64,000 nucleotides of DNA, taken from Ammopiptanthus mongolicus (lineage: Eukaryota; Streptophyta; Magnoliopsida; Fabales; Fabaceae). Of the stretch, positions 19,859 through 30,872 are shown piece by piece (the first letter of the stretch is position 1; every line of letters starts with the position of its first letter). The notes beneath the pieces were generated by a model. It made no database searches, was not told the DNA's origin, and saw nothing but the letters and a program-made list of their open reading frames with translations. Location of the stretch: positions 4,288,699 through 4,352,698 of the forward strand of contig CM077344.1 in the NCBI GenBank assembly GCA_039655645.1. Reading direction: 5' to 3'. The translations under genes were made by a program, and so were the position numbers.

Positions 19859-20097
19859 ATAAAAGAGAGAAAGAAATGTAGTAGATATTATCATGATAAT
19901 ATGTTAGTCACTCTCCTAGTATGTGGTGAGTTGATAAGTTCCTTATCATATTCATGAGAAATTCTCATACAGTATTGTTATCATATTATTAATGCACAAA
20001 ACTGTTTGCTAAATTAACATAAGTCTCCTCCTCTTCCTTACATTATGGAAAATCAAATCTTTTTTTAACTTAGGCCTGTGGATTCACTTGTGTGCAG

Positions 20098-20348
20098 ACA
20101 TGTATAAGAACCGGTCGCAAGAATTAGCTCAAAGAAGCTGTTTTAATTTGCCAGCCTATTGATGCATGCATCCGTGAAGGGCCAATCATGCTCCTCGTTT
20201 CAAGGCAACTGTCAACTTTAATGGAGAGACATTTGAAAGCCCTATATTCTACTCTACACTTAGACAGGCAGAACATGCAGCAACTGAGGTAGCTCTTAGC
20301 ACTCTTGCAAAAAGAGGTCCCTCTAGAGCTTTAGCGGCGAGAGTTCTG
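20098..20348 (+). pseudogene. DRB2-like exon 1, dead copy B
   Basis: A second copy of DRB exon 1 with its upstream intron end (GTGTGCAG before AC-ATG). The frame runs from ATG at 20100 through MYKNRSQELAQRSCFNLPAY and then meets TGA, because of the same 4-base insertion as in copy A. One further base is missing near 20190. The donor is changed to GTGTAC from GTGAGC. Intron 1 sequence follows, is interrupted by a hAT remnant at about 20400-21180, and resumes. Exons 2 and 3 are absent. Confidence 0.88.
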
Positions 20349-20445
20349 GTGTACAGTTAGATATTTTTTATCACTGCCCCCCCCCCCTTCCCCCCTTCAC
20401 GGTCGTGTTATGTGCAAGGCCATTAAGGCAGTGGCCGGAGGCCTC

Positions 20446-20447
<2 letters not shown>

Positions 20448-20498
<51 letters not shown>
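20448..20498. repeat. (TA)n microsatellite
   Basis: About 25 TA units inside the insert in the DRB copy B intron, preceded by a C-rich run at 20374-20396. Confidence 0.95.
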
Positions 20499-20502
<4 letters not shown>

Positions 20503-20639
20503 AAGGGATAAATTTTGGTCATAAAACTATATATAGATTGTCAAGAGTGAAAGTTATTTAATGGTCACATGACCACTTAAAAAAGTCACATTTTTACAAT
20601 TTGAACAATCTTTATATTATGAAACTATTTTTGATTTTT

Positions 20640-21080
20640 TTTAATTGAATTTGAATCCAAAAAATTTAAATCTTTAGATGAGGATGAATTGAAAAAAAAA
20701 AATATTGTATTAATCTTGAAATTTTTTAAGATTTAGTGAACATTCATATATTGATAGTCTTGGTTTATTTTCAGAATTAAAAGTATTGAAATAAATGTTA
20801 AGAGAAGAAACTAACACTCCAATTAATAGAAGTATTAAATTATATCAAAACATTAGACTCTTTTCCAAATGTATCCATTGCTTATAAAATATTATTGACA
20901 AAACCTATAATGGTTGATACCGCTAAAAGAAGTTTTTCAAAATTAAAATTGCTTAAATATTGTCTAATTAAGAGCAACAATGTTATAAGATATATAGATT
21001 GAATGGATTAATCATCTTATCTGTTGAGAGTAAAATGTTAGAATTATAAAATTTGATAAATGATTTCACAGCACAAAAAA
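20640..21080 (+). pseudogene. hAT-type transposase remnant (ZMYM/TTF class, C-terminal dimerisation region)
   Basis: In broken frames the sequence reads IAYKILLTKP, then TAKRSFSKLKLLKYCL and further on INDFTAQK. This is the C-terminal hAT dimerisation motif (SAERSFSKLKLLK...RLNGLAMLSIE) of the plant proteins often annotated as zinc-finger MYM-type protein 1-like. Many stops are present. The insert (about 20400 to 21180) interrupts DRB copy B intron 1, which continues on both sides. Confidence 0.7.
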
Positions 21081-22761
21081 CCTAGAAGATTAATATGAGA
21101 ATTTATAATTTATATAATATTAAGTCTCTTTAAAATTTTTGCCTAACGTCCCAAAATTCCTATACATGCCCTGCCCCCATTTTCTAGATTTCACTAGTGG
21201 TTTTTCACTTCTTCTCTTTTCTTCAAAATTGTAATCACTTGATTGATTTCGCAAGTGCATAATTGTTTATCCATTGTCATTTGATCATAAGGGCCCACTG
21301 TTTTGTGTCAACTGAAATGAAGTCATCGGTTAAAACTTAAAATTGGCATCACTTAATCTGACATATTAATTTTGAATTATAAACTTCTTCATGGTTTTAT
21401 ATCTACTTCCTATAAGCTCAGTTCCCAGATTTTATGAATTTCATACCTGATCGATGTAGCCTAACCTATTAAGATAATCTAGCTATGTCATATATCACTA
21501 CTGGAAGTTGAGTTTCTATAATTTGATTTGGCAATTTTATGCACTCTCATATTGGAACATCTTTTAGTTTTTTTTTTTAAAAGCCAAAAGTATGTTGATA
21601 AAGAGTAAAGGATAGTTTAACCCACTACAAGAATAAAGAAACATAAAAGAATGCAACAGACCCTTTGTAATTACAATACTATATCTGACAAAGACTAGTA
21701 TTATTATTACACAAGCCTTTCCAAAAAAAACCAAAAGAGTGCGAATCTGTCTAAAAAAACCCATCACCAAATTTCCAGATGTTACTGCAAGACCAGCCCA
21801 TTCAAACACTATAGCAAAGGAATTATCCATAAGCATTCAGGAGCACAGAAATGAAGCACCACTCTTCAAACCATTGCAAGATCATAGAGGAACCGATCAA
21901 TTGTGCTAGAGGACGCCAAAAAATTTAGTGTGCGTTTGGATTTCCATTCGTACAACCAAACTGAAGTTTATAATGATACAAGTGTAATAAAAATATCATC
22001 CAACCTGTAAGGAACTTTTTAATGCTTTTTACAAATGTAAGTTTCAAATGGAAATACAAATTAACAGGATCGAACTCCTTTTAACTAAGGCAGCAGAGCA
22101 AATTAATGGGAAACCAGAAGACAAAAGTCCAGCCACATATTATGAAGTAATACAAGGACTCAAAAACAGCATAAGACAAAAAGCACCAACAAATTACCTG
22201 TCGATCTTTTCAATAAACACCCCTGCCAACAAGTGTTCCAGAGCAAAATACTCATGGCATCAGAATATAAATAATGTAACCTGCACTCTTCCACAACCAG
22301 AAAAACAGCTAGCAAACCGAAAATAACAACTGAGTAACAAACCAGAATTGCAGCTACACCTAGTATAACATCCAGCTAACAAGCAGAACATCAAAACAGA
22401 TCCATATAGGCATAGCACAAATTCCTGATGAAAAAGAAATATATTTACAGTAGTTGAGAACCTATAATAGCCTTCCAAACCAGAGAACTTAGAACTCCAA
22501 AACATTCATGTCATTAGTCCCTTTTAGTAAAGCATCTGTTCATCCCTAACACTGGCATAGTAGTAAAGAATCATCCAAAAACCAATCAACACAGAAGCAG
22601 TGGGTTTCATTAGCACATGAATAAATGGCTATTAAAAAGTAGATCAAATCTAAATGGCCTTTATTCAAGACTTAGTCTATGATAAAACACAATGATATTT
22701 GATTCATGTAACCGATCCCACTTAGTAGAAAAAATGCTTTGATTGTTGTTGTTTTATATTC
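21081..22761. other. DRB copy B intron, then probable LINE 3' remnant
   Basis: 21180-21530 matches intron 1 of the intact DRB gene (31150-31640). A T run at about 21569-21582 followed by AAAAGCCAAAAGTATGTTGAT resembles the start of the minus-strand LINE at 7161, suggesting another non-LTR element tail. Its other end and target duplication were not found. No credible gene to 22761. Confidence 0.45.
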
Positions 22762-22859
22762 TTGAACGATTTAAGTTGCACATGTTCCCAAACAAATGGG
22801 AATTTAATTAAAGCTGATAATATGTTGCTGACGTGGACGGAGATTATTCTGTTCTATTA

Positions 22860-23060
22860 CTGGATCTGTAATGTTCTCAACTTTGGAGGATGGAAAGATT
22901 GTGAGAGGTCTCTGAGTCTCTCAGGTGTTCCAGATGAAGGTCCTGTCATATTGGTTGGTTATCACATGTTGGGGGTTAGAGTTTATCATGAGTTTTTAAG
23001 TCAGAAGGGTATTATACTTATAGCACATCCTGAGCTGTTTACTACATTTCATATGATGTG
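22860..23060 (+). pseudogene. Acyltransferase-like fragment (phytyl ester synthase/ELT family)
   Basis: The sequence encodes DGKIVRGL, shifts frame, then LSGVPDEGPVILVGYHMLG, YHEFLSQKGIILIAHPELFT. This resembles the plastid acyltransferase-like proteins At1g54570/At3g26840 (GI/LPSEGPVLLVGYHMLLGLE... GIAHPxLF), which esterify phytol and fatty acids. Only about 65 residues are present, with at least one frameshift and a missing Arg-Gly before IAHP. It abuts the duplicated 3' flank of F-box B at about 23055. Confidence 0.62.
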
Positions 23061-23583
23061 AAGACTTGAAAAGAATATTTGTATCTATAAAATAAATAGT
23101 TACATGAACAAATAACAAAATTACAAAGAGAAAAAATAAAACAAAAACTTGCAGAGAGAAACTTAAGTATCAGCAGTATATATATATATAAGACTGATAA
23201 ACGGTAAAGAGAATAAGAGATAGACATAAATAAAAAATCATATAAAAAATCACAAATTCCTCTAACTCATTCTGTTAACCATAAATAAATAAAAACAGCA
23301 CTATATACTACCACATTGCAGGTACCAAATGATGAATGAGGTGGCAAATTCCAGGATTAAAGAACAAAACTTAGGTAGCTGAGCTTGTATGATTGTTTTA
23401 TAATGCCAAGAAAAGACATATGTAAGCAGGATTTTAAATAAAGATCTGTGACTGAAATGTTTTGATTTTGAAGTTCTCCAAAGTCGCAAACCACCGTAAT
23501 TATAGCCGTATTTTCCCGCATTTGTCCATGATTATAATAAACACAACAGCAATTTAAAACCTTGGGGGGGTAACGCATATGCT

Positions 23584-24609
23584 TTATTCTAGCTCGATAA
23601 AACCATCAAACCATTCTTGTGCTTTCTTTTCCCTGATCTCTCTCCTCTGCTCCATCTTGCACAAGAAGTTGTCAAACATTTCCTTTGTTCTCACTTCATC
23701 AACTTTCTTCCTCTTCCCAATTTCCATCGCCCTTTGTAGAATCATCACACCATCGCCTCCCTTCACCGGCCATCCATCCATATCCTCCACTGCCATCCTC
23801 ACTTTCTTCACGTGCAACTCTTTTCCAACCTTCCCGCAGCACGTGACCTTCACCATGCACCGCACCAGCTCCTTCCAACATTGTTGCTCCTCCCCTGCCA
23901 TCACCACCGCATACACCACCTCCACGTCACTCGTCCCCCGCACCGAAACGGGTTTCAAACTAGACAGGTTCGCAGCACGCTTGCGAGTTGGATCGATAAG
24001 GATCCAGCTCAAGGTGAAGTTCTCTTCCAAGTACTCTATCAACTCCTCGTAGTTCACCGGAGTGGGAACCAACACGTTCGGTGGAAGAACGTCCAGCCAC
24101 AACGGTAAATGGAGAAACGTGTTGTTCTGTGTCTCGATGCGTTGAACCTGTGAAAACAAAGGCTTTCCCTGGCAGTATATATCAACGGCGAAGATCAGTT
24201 CTGGCGGCAGAGAAGGATACGTATGGTTACGATGATTTGCATGGGAATTCGGTAAATGGTGGAGGAGGGAAGGGAATGCGTCGGAGAAGAAGGAACGGTG
24301 GCCACCGGGGAAAGTGGAGATGACGTGGCTGGCGATAGGGTCTAACAAGGAGGGCCATGTGGCGGTGCAAACGTTCCGCCAGAGATGGTCGTCGGTGCAG
24401 AGGTGGCGGAGTTCGGAGGACACAGAGGATGCGGCGGCTAAGGTTGCGCCGTCGAGGCGGGTGAGGATGTGAGTATGAATGATGTCAGGATGTAATACGG
24501 TGGTGATGGGTGAAGAAGTTGATGAGGAAGATAAGTTTTCAGTTTCATCATCACTTTCATCGTGTGATGACGCTGCTGATGCTGCTGAAGCCATAATCCT
24601 TGTTTTCAT
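23584..24609 (-). CDS. F-box protein B (At2g27310-like)
   Basis: Single-exon frame of 341 residues with no defect seen. Residues 1-36 are Ser/Asp-rich and probably disordered. The F-box spans about 38-88 (HPDIIHTHILTRLDGATLAA ... LWRNVCTATWPSL) and should bind SKP1 in an SCF ubiquitin ligase. The rest carries conserved blocks seen in all three copies: STFPGGHRSFFSDAFPSL, ELIFAVDIYCQGKPLF, EENFTLSWILIDPTRKRA, VKVTCCGKVGKELHVKKV, and a basic C-terminal end (KMEQRREIREKKAQEW). No substrate is known. The start at MKTRIMAS is conserved in all copies; MAS five codons in would also serve. Upstream DNA is replaced by a repeat (24650-24810), so its promoter differs from those of A and C. Confidence 0.88.
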   Translation of the reverse strand: MKTRIMASAASAASSHDESDDETENLSSSSTSSPITTVLHPDIIHTHILTRLDGATLAAASSVSSELRHLCTDDHLWRNVCTATWPSLLDPIASHVISTFPGGHRSFFSDAFPSLLHHLPNSHANHRNHTYPSLPPELIFAVDIYCQGKPLFSQVQRIETQNNTFLHLPLWLDVLPPNVLVPTPVNYEELIEYLEENFTLSWILIDPTRKRAANLSSLKPVSVRGTSDVEVVYAVVMAGEEQQCWKELVRCMVKVTCCGKVGKELHVKKVRMAVEDMDGWPVKGGDGVMILQRAMEIGKRKKVDEVRTKEMFDNFLCKMEQRREIREKKAQEWFDGFIELE

Positions 24610-24649
24610 GGTTTAGCCGTTCAGGTTAAGAAAGACGTACTAATATTAA

Positions 24650-24810
24650 GGTTGGTTTGGTGGTGATGATACGATAAGAATGAAAGTGTATAGAATATGA
24701 AAGTTGGATAAAGATAGAATAAAATATGATAATGATAAGCTTTTATCTTATCTGATATTTGATGTACATCATCAAATAATGATAGAATATGATATAAAAT
24801 ATACACAAAC
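24650..24810. repeat. Truncated copy of the 48.3 kb TIR element family
   Basis: GGTTGGTTTGGTGGTGATGATACGATAAG and the following ATAAGCTTTTATCTTATCTGATATTTGATG resemble the right part of the element at 48280-48910 (in the opposite orientation). It sits about 40 bases upstream of the F-box B start codon. Confidence 0.5.
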
Positions 24811-24972
24811 TACAAAATTACTTTTATATCAAAATTAGCTTAGAGTTGAGTTGCACAAATTTGTTATCCAAAACCTGCAGTGCACACGCAATATGGCTGG
24901 TTCCAAATTTCCCTTTTTCGGGTTTCTCTTCAAGCCTTGCATGCTCAGAAATGGTGCAGCAGAAGCTAATGA

Positions 24973-25036
24973 TTGATCAATCTCTTTTCTCACTTCCTTT
25001 ACAGTTGATCAATCTCTTTTCTCACTTCCTTTACAG
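24973..25036. repeat. Perfect 32-base tandem duplication
   Basis: TTGATCAATCTCTTTTCTCA-CTTCCTTTACAG occurs twice head to tail (24973-25004, 25005-25036). Each copy ends in a TTTACAG that looks like a splice acceptor. Confidence 0.9.
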
Positions 25037-25342
25037 TTTTTGGATTTGATTTATTACTTGAAATGTTAGAAAGAAAGTCATCATTTTTGGTTGACTTTGT
25101 ATCACTGGAGCCAAACATAGCAAAAATCTTTATATGTAGATTCTTTGGATGTTTGTTTTGACCTCCAATGATCTGTACTGGCTGCAAATCTGTTGTAATA
25201 AAGCAAAGGCATATATCATCACCTTACCCTCCTTACTTGATTAAGAGGAAAGCTTATCTTTTGTTATATATATATATGCATATAATCTTTTTTAATCGTT
25301 TTATATCAGGAATTTACTGATGCATTTTCTATTATATTTTAG

Positions 25343-25440
25343 AGGTTATCAGGTACCAGAGTATACAATAAGGGGGAAGCTGACACGAAAAGCAGACATT
25401 TACAGTTTTGGTGTTCTCCTTGTGGAGATAGTCCGTGTGA
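25343..25440 (+). pseudogene. Receptor-like kinase exon fragment
   Basis: After a TTTTAG acceptor, an intact frame reads GYQVPEYTIRGKLTRKADIY and SFGVLLVEIV. This is kinase subdomains VIII-IX of plant receptor-like cytoplasmic kinases (consensus GYLAPEYAIRGQLTRKADIYSFGVLLLEI); the usual APE is VPE. No other kinase exon was found on either side, so it is an isolated exon. Confidence 0.8.
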
Positions 25441-25478
25441 GATTGTCCTTGGTATCCTCCTTGGCACTCAACCTACAA

Positions 25479-25760
25479 GGATTGTAACTACCTGCAATCA
25501 CTTTTGTCACTCTCTCTCCACTCACATTTTTTTCTATCTTTTTACTTAAAATAAACCAATGGTCATAATTCAAATATAGAAAATCCAATGGTTGTGACAT
25601 ATATTGACTATAATAACTACAGGCAATGCTGACTGCAGTGAATCGTGATCCGACCCACGGATTGTGATTACCAGCGATTACTTCTGTCACTCTCTCTCCA
25701 CTCACATCTTTTTTTCTATCTTTTTATTGGAAAAAAACCAATGGTCATAATTCAAATGTT
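25479..25760. repeat. Two direct copies of an unassigned ~95-base sequence
   Basis: 25479-25578 and 25660-25757 share GGATTGT(A/G)A(C/T)TACC, then TCACTCTCTCTCCACTCACA and AACCAATGGTCATAATTCAA. The 80-base spacer is unrelated. They may be ends of a small element; no coding content. Confidence 0.7.
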
Positions 25761-26954
25761 GCACTAATTAAAACTTACCTTTTATTTTTTTTATGTTGTT
25801 TTCAATTTATAATAAGATAACATAATTCTTCTTGTACTCAGATGTTGGTATCACTCCAAATAATGATGGAGAAGTGATGATTATATATATATATATATGT
25901 CTTCAGGTACCTCGCTATTGGTTGAAAATTTTGTGAGCAGGGAAACATTCCCGGCTGCTGAAACATTGCTGCGATGAGTATGATCACGGGAAGTTAATCT
26001 TCAATTGGACTTCGATGTTAGTATGACATTGCCTGTTATCCTGGTATCAGTCACATGGAAGCATTCACTGCTGCTGAAACATTGCTGCAATGGGTGGAAA
26101 ATTTTGTGACACTGATGTCTAAGAGTTTAGAAGCTAGATTTTATTTGAAATTGTAAATTTTGCTAATTTTTAGTACTTATAAGATGCAATCCCAGTTAGC
26201 AAAAACTTATCAGAGGTTGAAGAGTATCTTTTGATGTTTGTAATTTGCTTGAATATAATAACTTGTACATGAACCAAGAATATCAATAAAATATGAATTT
26301 TCAAACGTACTTTCTTAGTTTCTTTCCCTATATTTATTCTTCCTCTTTCTCTTAGTAGTGCAGTTTTATATTATTAAGAAACATGCACAACTTGTGGTAA
26401 CAAAATAACATCATGTTAAAACTAAACTTCAATAAATTCAATTTCAATTCCAGAGTCTGACATACTAGACTAAAAACCAAAACAGATCAATAATCTGAGA
26501 CTTGTACGTGCACAACGAGCAAAATTAAATTTAAAGACTCACAGTCTAATTAACTAACCGAGTAAAAAATATTCCTATGATTAAAAAAAGATCATTATTA
26601 TTAAATGTTGTTCTTCAACTCCAAATGCTCCAGACTTGTTGCCTTGTTGGTTTGGTATCATATTGAACAACCACATTAAGCAGCACCGCAAAAAGCATTG
26701 CCCCCACACATCCATGTCTATGCCCTTGGGACCCTGGTGAAAAAAGCAAAGAACTTAGTTGCTTCCAAAGATATTGACATAAATCATAGACAACATAAAA
26801 ACATACAAATAGCTAATGCATCAACCAATCAAGGAAGAAAACTTCATCAAACACAAACAAATTTAAAATACAATGCACAATATTGGGAACATTTGATATA
26901 GCATTTTAAAACCTTGGTGTAAGGCATGCTTTATTCTTTCGTTGGAAAAGATCA
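25761..26954. other. Unassigned intergenic DNA
   Basis: Contains a short direct repeat (GCTGCTGAAACATTGCTGC near 25955 and 26070) and AATAAA-type sites near 26286, but no recognised gene. The last 50 bases resemble the 3' flank of F-box B (TTAAAACCTTGG, GCTTTATTCT). Confidence 0.45.
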
Positions 26955-27950
26955 TCACACATGCATTCTTTTTCTAGCTAGTGCTACTGCTTTCTTTCTC
27001 ATGATCTCTCTCCTCCGCGTCATCTTGCACAAGAAGTTGCCATTTTCCATTGCCCTTTGCAGAATCATCACACCCTCCTTCCCCCTCACCGGCCATCCAA
27101 GCCAATTCTTCATTTCCATACTCACGTTCTTCACGTGCAACTCTTTTCCAACCTTCCCGCTGCACGTGACCTTCACCATGCATAGCACCGGCTCCGTCAA
27201 ACCTTGTTGATCCTCCCCTTCCATCACCACCGCGTACTCCACCTCCACGTCACTCGTCCCCCGCACCGAAACGGGTTTCCAACTAGACAAGTTCGCCGCA
27301 CGCTTTCGAGTGGGATCGATAAGGATCCAGCTCAAGGTGAAGTTCTCTTCCAAGTACAGTTTCCAATTCGCCTTCACCGGATTTGGAACCAACAGAACTT
27401 GGTCAACCTGCATTAACGGTAACCATTGGAAAAACGAGTTGTAATTCTGTGTCTCGCTGCGTTGAACTTGAACCCTTGAAAACAAAGGCTTTCCCTCGCA
27501 GTATATATCAACGGCAAAGATCAGTTCTGGCGGAGGAGGAGGAGGATATGTACGGTTACGATGATTTGCATGGGAATTAGGTAAATGTTGTTGGTAGAGG
27601 AGGGAAGGGAATGCGTCGGAGAAGAAGAAACGGTGGCCACCGGGGAAAGTCGAGATGACGTGGCTGGCGATAGGGTCTAATAAGGAGGGCCACGTGGCGG
27701 TGCAAACGTTCCGCCAGAGAACCTCGTCGGTGCAGAGGTGGCGGAGTTCGGAGGACACGGAAGATGCGGCGGCTAAGGTTGCGGCGTCGAGGCGGGCGAG
27801 GATGTGGGTGTGAATGATGTCAGGATGTAGTAAGGTGGTGATGATGGGTGAAGAAGTTGATGAGGAAGATAACTTTTCAGTTTCATCATCACTTTCATCA
27901 TGAGATGATGGTGTTGCTGCTACTGCTGAGGCCATAATCCTTGTTTTCAT
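26955..27950 (-). CDS. F-box protein C (At2g27310-like)
   Basis: Single-exon frame of 331 residues. F-box at about residues 40-90 (HPDIIHTHILARLDAATLAA ... LWRNVCTATWPSL). It shares the conserved blocks of copies A and B (STFPGGHRFFFSDAFPSL, EENFTLSWILIDPTRKRA, VKVTCSGKVGKELHVKNV) but lacks about 12 residues near the C-terminus that B has between ENG and NFLCKM. The end MRKKAVALARKRMHV is its own. Its start codon lies 2.9 kb from the DRB start on the opposite strand, the likely original head-to-head arrangement. Expected role: SCF ubiquitin ligase adaptor with unknown target. Confidence 0.88.
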   Translation of the reverse strand: MKTRIMASAVAATPSSHDESDDETEKLSSSSTSSPIITTLLHPDIIHTHILARLDAATLAAASSVSSELRHLCTDEVLWRNVCTATWPSLLDPIASHVISTFPGGHRFFFSDAFPSLLYQQHLPNSHANHRNRTYPPPPPPELIFAVDIYCEGKPLFSRVQVQRSETQNYNSFFQWLPLMQVDQVLLVPNPVKANWKLYLEENFTLSWILIDPTRKRAANLSSWKPVSVRGTSDVEVEYAVVMEGEDQQGLTEPVLCMVKVTCSGKVGKELHVKNVSMEMKNWLGWPVRGKEGVMILQRAMENGNFLCKMTRRREIMRKKAVALARKRMHV

Positions 27951-28734
27951 GGTTTAGGGTTTAACAACGAAAGACGTAGTAGTAATATTATGATATGGGG
28001 GGTGTAGTAAGGGATATTTATTTATTTATTGATGGGATCTCAAAAGGGTTAAGTAGATCTTGGGCTTTTGCCCAATAGGCTGCAACTTGAAAGGTGCATC
28101 CATTTTCAACGTTCAGTTGCTGTTTTCCTAGATTGACATGTATTGGTGATGTCTTTTGTATCTAGGCTGGACTTCAGGTATGGGTAGGTATGGGGTGTTG
28201 TTAATCAGACCCAGATTAAAGATTTCAATAATAGCAAATATTTCTTGAAAAATTAAATAAAACACTCCATTTTGTTTTTCATTTCTTAAGTTAGCATTCT
28301 TCATATGTATATTGTATCTTGGTTTTATTTTCTTTATGTGTAAATATCTTTTAGCATAGATGGAGACTACGAGCATCTCTAGCGGGGGGTTGTTTATGAA
28401 ATTCTTAAATTTATATGGCGAATAAAGAATAATTACTTTTTTATCCATTGAAGTTGATCTATTTGATAATATGGGTTGCTTAAGATAAGACATGATTGCT
28501 TATATATAGAACCCCAACAAGGATGAGTTGCTATGTTAAATTATAACAAAAATAAGTGCAAACAAAGAAAATATAAATAATGTAGGTTGCTTAAGGATTG
28601 CTTAAATGGGCACTATTAGAGTAAAAGTATGGTGAATTGCTTCAATATGATGTGGCATAATGAAGCTCACTTAATTAGAGATAAGCAATCCAAAGTGGGT
28701 TCCTTAATTATTACCCATTAGAGACCCTCTAAGA

Positions 28735-29130
28735 GTCAATTTGTTTTAAATTTAGATGGAACTGTTTTTGAAAGAATTGATTTTAAAAGAATTGATTTTT
28801 TTTTAAAAAAAATCGAGGTTAAATATTGATTTGTGTTTAGTAATGATATTTTAAAAGTGGATTTAAAATAATTGATTTTGTTTGGATAATAAATTAAATT
28901 ACTTTTGGGGTGTAAATATAAATAATTTTGTGGTCCTACACATAAAATCAATTCTACTCAATGCAAAAATTAAAAATTTTTGCTTCTCTTAAAATCAAAC
29001 TACCTACGTAACCCAAAAACAATTTTTGTGACACAATTTTGCATACAAACATCTCAGCCCCAAAATCATTTTCATTGCACCTAGAATCACATTTGGGTTG
29101 TCCAAAATATTAACCAAACAGACACTAATC
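28735..29130. repeat. Dispersed repeat shared with 47022-47385
   Basis: Both places carry the same ordered blocks: AGAATTGATTTT, TCGAGGTTAAA / TCTGAGGTTAAA, GATTTGTGTTTRGTAATGA, TTTTAAAAGTG, and a TTTGTGG...CACAT... block. This is an old non-autonomous element family without recognisable coding parts; CAAACAGACAC near 29120 may be its end. Confidence 0.65.
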
Positions 29131-30404
29131 CCTTTCGATATGTACAAATAATCAAATTGAGTTTTGTCTAGCCCAACAAAATATTCTCTATACCCACGAT
29201 AGGAATCAAACCTCTTATAATATGGTTAAGAAACTCAATTATTGTATCTTGGTCCATTGAATATACATTATTAATTTTACTTAATCTTTTAGAGATATAA
29301 TTTACAAATGAACATGATGGTGTCGTGTTGTCTAATTCATATTTTATTTTAAAAAAACAAAGGACTTTAGGTTGAATTGAAGTTGCAAGAAACGGCAGCG
29401 TATAGATGACTATACCTTTTAATTTAAAGTAACCAGAAATGAGTAAGATATAAAGCTTTGGTTTTGCTTGCTTCCCTAAGCAGAAAGCGAGGAATGCAAA
29501 GAGCATCGGTGTCACTTTTCTCTCACTTTCTCGGGAAAATTTTCCCGAATGACTAAAGAATCTGACTTGCCAAATATTAAACTCCACCCCCAAATTTTGG
29601 CTCACACCCAGATCCTTTCTCACTGCTTGCTTTTGAAAAGGTCTGAATCTAATTCGATGCTTGATGATTTCTTACTTTTCGTTTAGTTTTATCAATGCAA
29701 TTTCTGAGCTGTTTTTATATAAATTGTGGTGAATAACAAAGATTTTCTAATCAGTTCTATTTGATTCTTTAGCTGCTTCAGTTACTGCTACTTCTTTTTT
29801 GGTGTTTTTAATGTCTCTTTTTGTGGGACTCTGATTTTAATTGTGACATTTATTTTTATCATTTGGTGATTCTACTTGTGTCTATATAAATTATTCCTGA
29901 AAAATTACTGGAATATATAATTTGTTTTTTGAGATTACTATACTTTCAGTACTACCAAGTTTTTTTTTTATAGAAATGAATGAATTCACTTTGAGTATGG
30001 CCAAAGAATAATTTGTTATTTGGTTATGTTTATTATTACCATCAGCTCACAATTTCTGTTATCAAACATTTCTTTAGTTTCTGTTGGTTTTCAGAATTAA
30101 TCTTAAATTTCCAACCTGCAAGTATGTTCATAATTCATATGCATGCACAAATCAAGTATAGGGTGATGGTGTTATGTGATGAAGAATATGCTTGATTTTT
30201 GGTGTAACATTGGACAATTTCGGAGAATTTTAGACGTTTCCAATGGTGTTTGCCTGCCTTTTCTAAGCTACTGAAATCTTTGTAGCTCATGTAACTTGCT
30301 AGCTAGTGTACTTGAAGAAGCTTCCTTGTTTTTCACCGCCCTTCTGTAACGAGTGTGATGAGACCTTAGCACAGGATGTCATGCTGATCTGAGTTTTCCT
30401 TACT

Positions 30405-30567
30405 CATTCGGTTTCAAAATAACTGTCATTTTAGAGAATAAATTTATGTAGAGGATCATATAGTCAAGTGTAGTTGTATTTTCCTGAAATTGAGAGTACT
30501 TCGTAACTTTCTTAATCTACGTGCAAAAACCTTAAACAATAGATATTGTGAAACGGTGGGAGTAATC
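30405..30567. repeat. Degenerate Stowaway-like element
   Basis: ACTCATTCGGTTTCAAAATAACTG at the left and ...TGTGAAACGGTGGGAGTA at the right are imperfect inverted ends of the CTCCCTCCGTTTC type. It lies in the DRB 5' region; copy B has the TRIM-like element at the corresponding place. Confidence 0.5.
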
Positions 30568-30872
30568 AATAAAAGAGAGAAAGAAATGTAGTAGATAGTA
30601 TTTATAATATGTTACTCACTCCTAGTATGTAGTGAGTTGATAAATACCTTATCATAGTCATGAGAAATTCTCATACAGTATTGTTATCATATTATTTATT
30701 TGCACTGGGATAGAATACTCTATTTTGGCTTTCTTTTAAGCATCTGTTGTGGGGTGAATGATTCATCCCTATAACTGTTTGCTAAATTAACAGAAGTCTC
30801 CCCCTCTCCCTTACATTATGAAAAATTAAATCTCCTTTTAACTTAGGCCTGTGGGTTCACTTGTGTGCAGAC

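Larger units (their letters stand above)
27951..30870. other. Divergent intergenic region between F-box C and DRB
   Basis: Holds the upstream region of F-box C (to about 28180), foldback-type repeats (28375-28735 and 28735-29130), the likely DRB promoter and first untranslated exon near 29500-29638 (pyrimidine-rich, then AAAAG|GTCTGA, a possible donor), and a 5' intron ending at CAG 30870. Parts at 28310 and 30030-30700 are duplicated at 18.6-20.0 kb. The untranslated exon is a guess. Confidence 0.5.

Noticed and set aside
29168..29623. 151-residue frame on the minus strand upstream of DRB
   Set aside because: No family resemblance, and it overlaps the probable DRB promoter and untranslated exon.
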